Origin: an uncultured Gammaproteobacteria bacterium
GTDB lineage: Bacteria; Pseudomonadota; Gammaproteobacteria; Steroidobacterales; JABDMI01
Direction of reading: 5' to 3'
DNA: 13,074 bases
NCBI GenBank assembly: GCA_938039225.1
Contig: CALHVH010000226.1
Coordinates: 1-13,074 of the forward strand
A program made the translations under genes and the position numbers. How positions within the stretch are numbered: position 1 is the stretch's first letter; each line of letters opens with the position of its first letter. The notes under the pieces are model-generated. The model did no database searches and had not been told where the DNA came from. It worked only from the letters and a program-made list of their open reading frames with translations. Positions 6,864 to 13,074 of this stretch are shown here, piece after piece.

Positions 6864-8369
6864 TTACTTCTTCAAATTTAACAGATATTGACACAGTAAA
6901 GGTACTGGACGGCCAGTTGACCCTTTTGCTGCACCATCTTTCCATGCGCTGCCTGCAATATCTAAATGTGCCCAACGCATGCCTTCGGTAAACATTGATA
7001 AGAAGCTGGCGGCAGTGATGGTGCCAGCTGCACGACCACCAACGTTGGCAACATCAGCAAAGTTAGATTTTAACTGGCTGTGGTATTCAGGTGTTAGTGG
7101 TAAAGGCCAAGCTTTGTCATGAGCGGTTTCACCAGCTTTCATGATTTCTTTAATTAGGCTTTCATCTTTTGAAAGTACCGCTGAATGGTGGGCGCCTAAG
7201 GCTACAACACAAGCTCCGGTCAAGGTCGCCATATCTAAAATGCTTTCAGGCTCGAAGCGTTTGGCGTAACTTAAAGCGTCACATAGTATTAATCGTCCTT
7301 CTGCATCAGTATTGAGGATTTCGATGGTTATGCCTTCCATATTGGTGACAACATCACCCGGCTTGTTAGCTGCGCCGTCTGGTAAGTTTTCCGAGGCAGG
7401 AACGATACCAATAATATTAAGTTTTAAATTCATTTCCACCGCGGCTTGGATAGTCCCAAATACACTGGCTCCTCCACACATGTCGTATTTCATTTCATCC
7501 ATTTTTGCTGACGGTTTGATCGAAATACCACCCGCATCAAAGGTAAGACCTTTGCCGACTAAAACATGAGGTTTTTGAGATTTATTGCCACCAGAATAAG
7601 TAAAGATAACCATTTTTGCCGGTTCGCGACTACCCTTAGATACCGAGAGTAGAGAGCCCATGCCTAGCTTTTCCATGTCTTTTTCTTGCAATACTTTAAC
7701 GCTAAGTTTGGCATGCTCTTTAGCCATTTTTTTAGCGGTTTCTTCTAAGAAAGTAGGTGTGCAGTAGTTACCAGGCAAATTACCAAGCTCACGTGAAAGA
7801 TTTACTCCGCCTCCAATAGCTTGACCGTGTTTAGCACCTTTACGAGCATCTGGGGCTGATTTTGAATTTGCCACTAGAATCGTCATTTGTTCAAGTGAGG
7901 TATCGGCTGCAGATTTCTTAGAAAGTGTGCTGACATAGTGATACAAAGCGGCTTCAGTCGTTTCAGAAATTGCACGTGCGGTATTGTATGCCTTAGCGCC
8001 TTTTATCGTTTCAAGACTTAAAGAATTAAGTACTTCAACTGAAGTGGTTTTTTTCAAAGCTTTTACTGCAGCTTCAGTGGCTGTGCGCAAACCAGCCTCA
8101 TTAAAAGATTTTTTATCACCGCAACCAACAAGCATTAAACGCTGAGGAGCTGAGTCAGTGAATACGGGTACAAGATGTGTCTCTCCAAGTTTGCCGCTAT
8201 AGTCGCCCTGAATGAGTAGTTCTTCAAGTTGGCCGCCTAGTTCTTTATCAAAAGCACTGGCTGCTTTACCGGCCATTGCTAAACCACTTTCGGCATCATG
8301 AAATACGGCTAGTATTGTGCAATCACTATCAGTATCAGTAATTTTCTTGGTAGAAATCTTGTATTGCAT
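6864..8369 (-). CDS. pepA: Leucyl aminopeptidase (cytosol aminopeptidase, M17 family)
   Basis: PepA removes N-terminal residues from peptides using two metal ions; in E. coli it is a cytoplasmic hexamer that also binds DNA. The chosen ATG gives 501 residues, the family length. Metal and catalytic residues are all present: K273 and D278 in GKGLTFDAGG, K285, D296, and D355, E357 and R359 in NTDAEGRL, a constant +3 shift from the E. coli numbering K270, D275, K282, D293, D352, E354, R356. The catalytic C-terminal domain runs from about 185 to the end after a less conserved N-terminal domain. The start is at 8369 because GGAG (8380-8377) lies seven bases before it; an in-frame TTG at 8375 would leave only one base. 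holC follows after seven bases. Confidence 0.96.
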   Translation of the reverse strand: MQYKISTKKITDTDSDCTILAVFHDAESGLAMAGKAASAFDKELGGQLEELLIQGDYSGKLGETHLVPVFTDSAPQRLMLVGCGDKKSFNEAGLRTATEAAVKALKKTTSVEVLNSLSLETIKGAKAYNTARAISETTEAALYHYVSTLSKKSAADTSLEQMTILVANSKSAPDARKGAKHGQAIGGGVNLSRELGNLPGNYCTPTFLEETAKKMAKEHAKLSVKVLQEKDMEKLGMGSLLSVSKGSREPAKMVIFTYSGGNKSQKPHVLVGKGLTFDAGGISIKPSAKMDEMKYDMCGGASVFGTIQAAVEMNLKLNIIGIVPASENLPDGAANKPGDVVTNMEGITIEILNTDAEGRLILCDALSYAKRFEPESILDMATLTGACVVALGAHHSAVLSKDESLIKEIMKAGETAHDKAWPLPLTPEYHSQLKSNFADVANVGGRAAGTITAASFLSMFTEGMRWAHLDIAGSAWKDGAAKGSTGRPVPLLCQYLLNLKK

Positions 8370-8376
8370 ATTCAAA

Positions 8377-8380
8377 CTCC
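8377..8380 (-). promoter_or_regulatory. Shine-Dalgarno of pepA (decides the start)
   Basis: GGAG on the minus strand is seven bases from the ATG at 8369 but only one base from the in-frame TTG at 8375. It therefore supports the shorter protein beginning MQYKI. Confidence 0.7.
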
Positions 8381-8392
8381 AAATCTATGCGT

Positions 8393-8429
8393 TGCGAAAA
8401 AATGCGATTTTCCATTGTAGTTTTTCGCA
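8393..8429 (-). repeat. Inverted repeat in the pepA leader
   Basis: TGCGAAAAA (8393-8401) and TTTTTCGCA (8421-8429) pair perfectly over nine bases around a 19-nt loop. If transcription starts a few bases after the TATAAT at 8438-8433, the hairpin would occupy nearly the whole 5' end of the pepA mRNA, ending 12 bases before the GGAG. It could stabilise the message or be a protein-binding DNA site. Confidence 0.45.
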
Positions 8430-8432
8430 TTT

Positions 8433-8438
8433 ATTATA
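8433..8438 (-). promoter_or_regulatory. Candidate -10 box of pepA
   Basis: A perfect TATAAT on the minus strand lies about 65 bases before the pepA ATG. A T-rich stretch stands where the -35 would be, without a good TTGACA match. Position and the perfect hexamer make it the best candidate in the region. Confidence 0.4.
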
Positions 8439-8494
8439 TGAATTGATACGTTGAAAAAAACAGCATTTAATGCGTGATTGAATGCGTGAATTTA

Positions 8495-8524
8495 TTGCTT
8501 CGTACACTAAGACACAACTATAGC
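8495..8524 (+). promoter_or_regulatory. Candidate promoter of lptF-lptG
   Basis: TTGCTT (8495-8500) and TATAGC (8519-8524) are spaced by 18 bases, which would start transcription about 26 nt before the lptF start codon. Each box matches the sigma-70 consensus at four of six positions, so the call is tentative. Confidence 0.35.
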
Positions 8525-8557
8525 GTAAACTATCACTTTTAGCACTTGGATTAGACT

Positions 8558-9703
8558 TTGTTAGGCATTTTAGACAGATATGTGTTGCGTGAAATTATAG
8601 CAACATGGATTGGCGTAACAGGGGTGTTACTCCTCATTTTGCTGAGTAATAAGTTTTCACGTTTTTTAGGTGATGTTGCTTCTGGAGGCATACCCAAAGA
8701 CTCCTTATTTTCCCTGATGGGATACGCTTCAATCAGCTATTTGGTGATTCTAATTCCGATTGGATTGTTTTTAGCTATTTTGTTGAGTTTGGGTAGAATG
8801 TATCAAGATAGCGAAATGTCTGCGCTTAAAGCCTGTGGTGTAGGTCCGTGGCAAATTTACAAGCCTGTGTTAGTTGTAACTAGTCTTATTTGTGTCGCTT
8901 TATATTGGTTATCTATGCAAGCATCGCCTTGGGCTGCGCGCCAAACCCTAGATGTTAGAAATACTGCACTTGCACAAGCTCAGCTGACTAATCTTGAACC
9001 AGGCAAGTTTTTGACCGCTGATCAAGGAGGCATGGTGTTCTATGCCAATGATAAGAATGCGCAGGGTGAATTAATGGATGTTTTTTTACAGCAGTCTGAT
9101 AAAAACTCCGTAAAAACCAGCCAACAATTAGTTACTGCGGATATTGGCTATCATGCCGATGTAAATTCTCAGGGACAGAAAGTTTTTGTATTAAAAAATG
9201 GGATGCGATACCAAGGCGTTCCAGGTCAAGCTGATTACGAAGTAGTGAGTTTTGTGGAGCATGGGATTCCTTTTCTATTCAATTTAGATAAGGGCAAGGC
9301 ACCTGGACCGGAAGAACTTACAGCTTCCGAATTAAAAGAAAAGTCAGGTTTAGACTATTTGGCCGAACATCAATGGCGCTGGTCGGTTCCAATTTCTGCA
9401 TTTTTACTCGCTTTGCTTGCTTTGCCTTTGAGTAAAACCAATCCCCGCCAAGGTCGTTTTGGTAAAGTCGCTATCGCAATATTATTGTATATCGTATATG
9501 CCAATTTAATGGCTTTGGCAAAAGCCTGGATAGAGAAAGAAAAAGTTGATCCTGCAATAGGGATTTGGTGGGTGCATGGTATTGTCTTATTATTGGCTGC
9601 GATCTTACTAGTCCAACAATATGGAGTTAAGGGTTTGTTTTTTGGTGGTCATCGTCGTTTGAATAATACTCAAGACCAAGTTGCTAACGAGGATGCTAGA
9701 TAA
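8558..9703 (+). CDS. lptF: LPS export ABC transporter permease LptF
   Basis: LptF is one of two inner-membrane permeases of the LptB2FG complex, which extracts lipopolysaccharide from the inner membrane and passes it to LptC and LptA. The 381-residue product has the family layout: membrane helices near 13-31, 57-78 and 103-120, a periplasmic beta-jellyroll domain (about 140-250), then helices near 276-292, 303-321 and 336-353. The cytoplasmic coupling segment SEMSALKACGVGPW (85-98), which would contact the LptB ATPase, is conserved. The start is TTG, because the frame is closed by TAG just upstream and no ATG fits; TTGGA seven bases earlier is a modest ribosome site. The stop overlaps the lptG start (TAATG). 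The charged 25-residue tail makes it slightly longer than E. coli LptF (366). Confidence 0.94.
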   Translation: MLGILDRYVLREIIATWIGVTGVLLLILLSNKFSRFLGDVASGGIPKDSLFSLMGYASISYLVILIPIGLFLAILLSLGRMYQDSEMSALKACGVGPWQIYKPVLVVTSLICVALYWLSMQASPWAARQTLDVRNTALAQAQLTNLEPGKFLTADQGGMVFYANDKNAQGELMDVFLQQSDKNSVKTSQQLVTADIGYHADVNSQGQKVFVLKNGMRYQGVPGQADYEVVSFVEHGIPFLFNLDKGKAPGPEELTASELKEKSGLDYLAEHQWRWSVPISAFLLALLALPLSKTNPRQGRFGKVAIAILLYIVYANLMALAKAWIEKEKVDPAIGIWWVHGIVLLLAAILLVQQYGVKGLFFGGHRRLNNTQDQVANEDAR

Positions 9704-10770
9704 TGAAGATCATTGATCGCTATGTGTTAAAAACGCAATTAGTCAGTGTGTTATTGGTTCTCTTTGTGTTAATGGGTTTGGCTGCATTTATTGGATTTCT
9801 GGGTGAAGCTGATAAGGCAGGAACGGGTGATTACAGTCTTGCCGATGCTTTTGCTTACGTTATGTTTAGCATGCCTCAAACGGCTATTGATATGTTTCCT
9901 GCTGCCACCTTAATTGGTAGCTTGCTTGGCTTAGGGTCTCTAGCTTCACGCAGCGAATTAGTTGCAATGCGAGCTGCCGGTGTTTCCATTGGTAGGCTTG
10001 CGCTTTCTGTAGCAATTGTTGGGACTTTATTAATGGCAAGTGCGGCCATAGTGTCTGAATGGATTGCGCCTCAAGCTGAAGCTTATGCTAAAAAAGAGCG
10101 CTCACGTTTGTTGAACAAAGATATTATTATGGCAGGAGAGCAGGGTGTGTGGTTTAAAGACGGTGATCGCATTATTAATATCAGTGAATGGCGTGATCCA
10201 ACGGCTGTTGGGCAAGTTAATCAATTTTATTTTGATGAAGCCAATAAACTAACCAGCATTCAACGAGCGAAAAAAGGAACCTATACTAAAGAACAAGTTT
10301 GGCAACTGAACGAGTTGGTTAGCACTGACTTTTCCAATATGCAAGTGAGTGCAGAAAATCAAAAAGACAGTCAGTGGAAAGTTAATCTTGAGCCTCAAAC
10401 TTTGCAGATGTTTTCGGTTGAGCCTGATCATCTGAGTAGTCGGAATTTATTTGATTACACCAAATTTCTCAAGAAAAATGGCATTGATTCACAACGATAT
10501 GAAGTGGCTTTTTGGTCACGTTTAGCGACTAGTGCTTCAATTGTGTTAATGAGTCTATTGGCATTACCCTTTGTTTTTGGCTCATTACGAACAGGAAATA
10601 CGGGTTTGCGATTATTCTTTGGAGTAATTATTGGAATCGGTTATATGAGTGCCAATAAACTGCTTATTGGCACAGGTACGGTATATGGTCTGAATGCGTT
10701 TTTAAGTGCTTGGATGCCAACCTTAATTTTGGCTTTTTGTACATTCTTTGCAATTGCACGAACACGATAA
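9703..10770 (+). CDS. lptG: LPS export ABC transporter permease LptG
   Basis: LptG is the second permease of LptB2FG. The 355-residue product has membrane helices near 12-34, 60-80, 98-119, 272-292, 303-322 and 332-351 around a periplasmic jellyroll (about 140-240). The coupling segment SELVAMRAAGVS (84-95) and the family stretch ALPFVFGSLRTGNTGLR (287-303) are present. Its ATG shares one base with the lptF stop, and GAGG (9689-9692) lies ten bases upstream, so the two subunits are made from one message, as expected for a 1:1 complex. The gene ends one base from the stop of the converging RDD gene, with no space for a separate terminator. Confidence 0.95.
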   Translation: MKIIDRYVLKTQLVSVLLVLFVLMGLAAFIGFLGEADKAGTGDYSLADAFAYVMFSMPQTAIDMFPAATLIGSLLGLGSLASRSELVAMRAAGVSIGRLALSVAIVGTLLMASAAIVSEWIAPQAEAYAKKERSRLLNKDIIMAGEQGVWFKDGDRIINISEWRDPTAVGQVNQFYFDEANKLTSIQRAKKGTYTKEQVWQLNELVSTDFSNMQVSAENQKDSQWKVNLEPQTLQMFSVEPDHLSSRNLFDYTKFLKKNGIDSQRYEVAFWSRLATSASIVLMSLLALPFVFGSLRTGNTGLRLFFGVIIGIGYMSANKLLIGTGTVYGLNAFLSAWMPTLILAFCTFFAIARTR

Positions 10771-10771
10771 T

Positions 10772-11212
10772 TTATTTCTTTTTCTTAGGTAATAAGATTA
10801 GTTCTGTTTTACTAAGTCTGTCATGCCAGGTCAATTGATCTTTATCAACTAACATCCATAAGTATCCTAAACCAATACAAGCAATAGAAAACAAGGCTGC
10901 ACACAAGCGGATGATGCATTGTGCGATATTGGGTTTTAAGCCATTAGAATCTACTAGTTTTAGTCGCCAAGTCGTCATGCCTAGTGTTTGTTGACGGTCT
11001 CGCCAGAAATACAAATAAAAAGAAACGAGTATAGATACTGCAATCAATCTAAGTCCCCAGGTCGCTTTAAACTCAAAGTTTTTAGCTAGCATTACCCAAG
11101 GTATAGAGAATAAAATAAGCAATGACAACAATAAAATGCTGTCATACAGTATTGCAGCTAATCGTCGAAATAAACTAGGTTTATCAAAATCTAACGGTGA
11201 ATCTGAAGTCAT
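10772..11212 (-). CDS. RDD-family inner-membrane protein
   Basis: This 146-residue protein is of the RDD family, named for conserved Arg and Asp residues; its biochemical function is generally unknown, though some members are linked to ion transport. Visible family features are FRRLAAILYD (15-24), the loop QQTLGMTTWRLKLVDSNG (74-91), R102 in the third membrane segment, and LWMLVDKDQLTWHDRLSKT (118-136). Predicted membrane segments are near 25-43, 52-70 and 103-121, with a lysine tail (KKKK). No Shine-Dalgarno precedes the ATG; instead TATAAT ends six bases before it, hinting at a leaderless message. It converges on lptG with one base between stops and diverges from pcnB. Confidence 0.85.
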   Translation of the reverse strand: MTSDSPLDFDKPSLFRRLAAILYDSILLLSLLILFSIPWVMLAKNFEFKATWGLRLIAVSILVSFYLYFWRDRQQTLGMTTWRLKLVDSNGLKPNIAQCIIRLCAALFSIACIGLGYLWMLVDKDQLTWHDRLSKTELILLPKKKK

Positions 11213-11218
11213 GCTTTA

Positions 11219-11224
11219 ATTATA
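11219..11224 (-). promoter_or_regulatory. -10 box immediately before the RDD gene
   Basis: A perfect TATAAT on the minus strand ends six bases before the ATG at 11212, so RNA would begin at or next to the start codon. TTATCA (11248-11243), 18 bases upstream, is a fair -35 with four of six matches. Confidence 0.4.
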
Positions 11225-11303
11225 GTGAAATACAATAAGCTATGATAAATCACAATCAAGATTAAATCAGTTTCTTAATTGTTCATTCTGTTTCTAAAGT
11301 GGG

Positions 11304-11309
11304 TACAAT
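11304..11309 (+). promoter_or_regulatory. Candidate -10 box of pcnB-folK
   Basis: TACAAT lies about 40 bases before the pcnB GTG. The best upstream hexamer, TTGTTC (11279-11284), is at a long 19-bp spacing. It is the best candidate in the 135-bp divergent gap between the RDD gene and pcnB. Confidence 0.3.
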
Positions 11310-11347
11310 AGTCAGATGATATCTTCTTTCTTTTGGCAGGCTAATTT

Positions 11348-12739
11348 GTGAGCAAACCAAAAGCCCAGTCCTCAAAAGCGAAACGTTACGCAATATCAAA
11401 GCTTGGATTAAAACCAAGCACGTTTTCAGCGAATGCCGTAAAAGTGTGCCAAGAATTAGTTGCCGCAGGCTATGAAGCCTATATTGTAGGTGGAGCGGTG
11501 AGAGACTCTTTGCTTGGTATGCATCCCAAAGATTTTGATGTGGCCACCAGTGCAACCCCTGAGCAAACTAAAAGAGTTTTTCGGCGTTCCAGAATTATTG
11601 GGCGGCGTTTTAGAATTGTGCATGTGTATATGCGCGATGAACTAATTGAAGTAACCACATTTAGAGCGCCAGCCAATAAGCTACAGACTAAATTACAACA
11701 TGCCGATGCCAGTGGTCGTTTATTGCGCGACAATGTATATGGCAAACTTGAAGACGATGTATGGCGCCGTGATTTCACTGTCAATGCCTTGTACTACGAT
11801 ACAAGTAGCCATGAAGTTATAGATTATTGTGATGGCATGCAAGACATTAAGTCAAAAACTATTCGCTTAATGGGCGACCCTCTTACGCGCTATCAAGAAG
11901 ATCCCGTTCGCTTATTACGAGCTGTACGATTTAAATCTAAATTAGGTTTTAAGCTGGATAAAGAAACTGAACAACCAGTTTCTACTCATCCTCATCTTTT
12001 GGCCACAGTTCCAGCGGCCCGTTTATTTGATGAGGTTTTGAAAATGTTTATAAAAGGCTATGGTGAGCCGGTCTTTTATGACGTTTTGCACTATGGCTTA
12101 CTTGAGTATTTGTTTCCAGAAACGGATAAAGCGATTAAGAAAAATAATCTACCTGCAAAAAAACTCATAGCGCAAGCAATGCAAAATACCGACCAAAGAA
12201 TTACGATTGGTAAAACGGTTAGTCCTGTTTTCTTTTTTGCAGTCATGCTATGGCCTGCAATAGAAACTCTTGCAAACACCTATATAAAATCTGGTGACTC
12301 TCCGGTGAATGCTTGGACGCATGCTGCCCTAAGGCTATTCGCGGATCAGCAATCCACCATTAGTATTCCTCGACGGATAGGTGTTCCATCGCAAAACGTA
12401 CTCATTATGCAACCGCGCTTTGAAAAACCCAAAGGGCGCCGTGTACTTTGGATGTTAGAACAGAGTCGTTTTCGAGCGGCTTATGATTTAATGTTGTTGC
12501 GATCAGAGTTTGGGATTGTAGATTCGGAAACAGCAGACTGGTGGACTAAACTGCAAACCTTAGATCAAGGCGAAAAAGAAGTTATGATTTTTGGTGCAAG
12601 AAAACCTGGTTCCAAAAAAAGTAATACAAAAAAACGAACTCGCAAAAAAACCACAAAGAAAAAATCTTCTGATGCTGTGCATACGGCTAAGAAAAAACGC
12701 AAACGTGCTCCACGCAAACGCAAAACAAAGAAAGTGTAA
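11348..12739 (+). CDS. pcnB: Poly(A) polymerase I
   Basis: PcnB adds 3' poly(A) tails to RNA and so promotes decay. The 463 residues are close to E. coli PcnB (465). The class II nucleotidyltransferase core shows IVGGAVRDSLLG (46-57), catalytic D62 and D64 in KDFDVAT, IIGRRFRIVHV (83-93), RRDFTVNALYYD (140-151) and the RNA-binding neck RYQEDPVRLLRAVRFKSKLG (181-200). The GRRF motif with its hydrophobic flanks separates bacterial poly(A) polymerases from CCA-adding enzymes, by published family rule. The last 50 residues form a very basic Lys/Arg tail, typical of PcnB. The start is GTG, with GCAGG seven bases upstream; the next in-frame ATG would remove the active site. The stop overlaps the folK start (TAATG). 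Confidence 0.94.
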   Translation: MSKPKAQSSKAKRYAISKLGLKPSTFSANAVKVCQELVAAGYEAYIVGGAVRDSLLGMHPKDFDVATSATPEQTKRVFRRSRIIGRRFRIVHVYMRDELIEVTTFRAPANKLQTKLQHADASGRLLRDNVYGKLEDDVWRRDFTVNALYYDTSSHEVIDYCDGMQDIKSKTIRLMGDPLTRYQEDPVRLLRAVRFKSKLGFKLDKETEQPVSTHPHLLATVPAARLFDEVLKMFIKGYGEPVFYDVLHYGLLEYLFPETDKAIKKNNLPAKKLIAQAMQNTDQRITIGKTVSPVFFFAVMLWPAIETLANTYIKSGDSPVNAWTHAALRLFADQQSTISIPRRIGVPSQNVLIMQPRFEKPKGRRVLWMLEQSRFRAAYDLMLLRSEFGIVDSETADWWTKLQTLDQGEKEVMIFGARKPGSKKSNTKKRTRKKTTKKKSSDAVHTAKKKRKRAPRKRKTKKV

Positions 12740-13074
12740 TGAGCGATATTTGGTATCCTGCTTATATTGGTTTGGGCAGTAATTTAAATCAGCCCAAAGA
12801 GCAAATTAATTCTGCGCTTAAATCCTTAAGTGATTTATCAGCCGTCAAGGTGGTGAGCGTTTCTTCTCTATATCAATCGGAACCTTTTGGCGAGGTTCAA
12901 CAAGACAATTTTATAAATGCGGCGGCTGCTTTGCTGACAAGCTACAGTGCGGAAGAGTTGCTTGAAAATATGCTCAACATTGAGACAAAGCAAGGTCGCG
13001 TCCGGTCCATTCATTGGGGTCCACGTTGCATAGATTTGGATTTATTGGCTTATTCTATTGAGCAGCGAGAAAGT
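12739..13074 (+). CDS. folK: Hydroxymethyldihydropterin pyrophosphokinase, 3' end missing
   Basis: FolK transfers pyrophosphate from ATP to 6-hydroxymethyl-7,8-dihydropterin in folate synthesis. I read 112 codons to the right edge, beginning MSDIWYPAYIGLGSNLNQPKEQI. The family signs are IGLGSNL (10-16), the pterin-binding segment LYQSEPFGEVQQDNFINAA, and RSIHWGPRCIDLDLLAY, which carries the two metal-binding aspartates. Usual length is near 160 residues, so about 50 are missing. Its ATG shares one base with the pcnB stop and lacks a good ribosome site, implying translational coupling. The pcnB-folK pair is a standard gammaproteobacterial arrangement. Confidence 0.93.
   Translation, partial: MSDIWYPAYIGLGSNLNQPKEQINSALKSLSDLSAVKVVSVSSLYQSEPFGEVQQDNFINAAAALLTSYSAEELLENMLNIETKQGRVRSIHWGPRCIDLDLLAYSIEQRES

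Larger units (their letters stand above)
8387..8489. repeat. Cluster of ATGCG/CGCAT motifs between pepA and lptF
   Basis: Five copies of ATGCG or its complement occur at 8387-8391, 8402-8406, 8426-8430, 8470-8474 and 8482-8486. The last two lie in a direct repeat AATGCGTGA (8469-8477 and 8481-8489), 12 bases apart. The fourth copy is also half of the palindrome GCATT-T-AATGC (8463-8473). The density in an otherwise AT-rich divergent promoter region suggests binding sites for a regulator, but which one is unknown. Confidence 0.4.

Noticed and set aside
6370..8375. pepA start at the in-frame TTG (8375)
   Set aside because: GGAG is only one base from it, whereas the ATG at 8369 has ideal seven-base spacing.
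11283..11784. Minus-strand open frames over the start of pcnB
   Set aside because: They overlap the conserved nucleotidyltransferase core on the opposite strand and show no recognisable protein features.
1..13074. tRNA, rRNA, CRISPR array, prophage, toxin-antitoxin or defence genes
   Set aside because: None was found on reading both strands; gene content is ordinary metabolism, LPS transport, replication and RNA processing.

Overview
The window looks like chromosomal DNA from a moderately AT-rich gammaproteobacterium. The evidence is three gene blocks with gammaproteobacterial order: pepA-holC divergent from lptF-lptG, pcnB followed by folK with overlapping stop and start codons, and a clustered fatty-acid beta-oxidation operon. 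LptF/LptG imply a lipopolysaccharide outer membrane. The genus cannot be fixed from the sequence alone. I see no rRNA, tRNA, CRISPR array, prophage, integrase or insertion-sequence transposase. Nearly all of the sequence is core metabolism or housekeeping, and I found no clearly new multi-gene system. The interesting signals are regulatory or repetitive and lie between genes.

Region 1 (1-5815, all minus strand) is a beta-oxidation cluster. In transcription order it holds a bifunctional enoyl-CoA hydratase/3-hydroxyacyl-CoA dehydrogenase of the MFE-1 type, a thiolase, a short-chain dehydrogenase of unknown substrate, and an acyl-CoA dehydrogenase cut by the left edge. Together these can supply every step of one beta-oxidation turn: oxidation, hydration, second oxidation and thiolysis. 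The acyl-CoA dehydrogenase has a 22-bp imperfect palindrome over its putative -35 box that resembles the site of the fatty-acid repressor PsrA. A REP-like hairpin with a GTAG foot and a second long hairpin sit between the first two genes.

Region 2 (5816-6172) is AT-rich and gene-free. It carries the presumed promoter of the fatty-acid operon and the 3' end of the pepA-holC transcript.

Region 3 (6173-8369, minus strand) is pepA (leucyl aminopeptidase), holC (DNA polymerase III chi) and a small unrecognised 73-residue gene. The valS gene that often follows holC is absent. Region 4 (8558-10770, plus strand) is lptF-lptG, the membrane part of the LPS exporter, with start and stop codons overlapping. 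A 188-bp divergent promoter region between pepA and lptF contains five ATGCG/CGCAT motifs and an inverted repeat.

Region 5 holds an RDD-family membrane protein gene (10772-11212, minus strand) that converges on lptG with one base between stop codons and may be transcribed without a leader. Divergent from it are pcnB (poly(A) polymerase I, 11348-12739) and the start of folK (12739 to the right edge).
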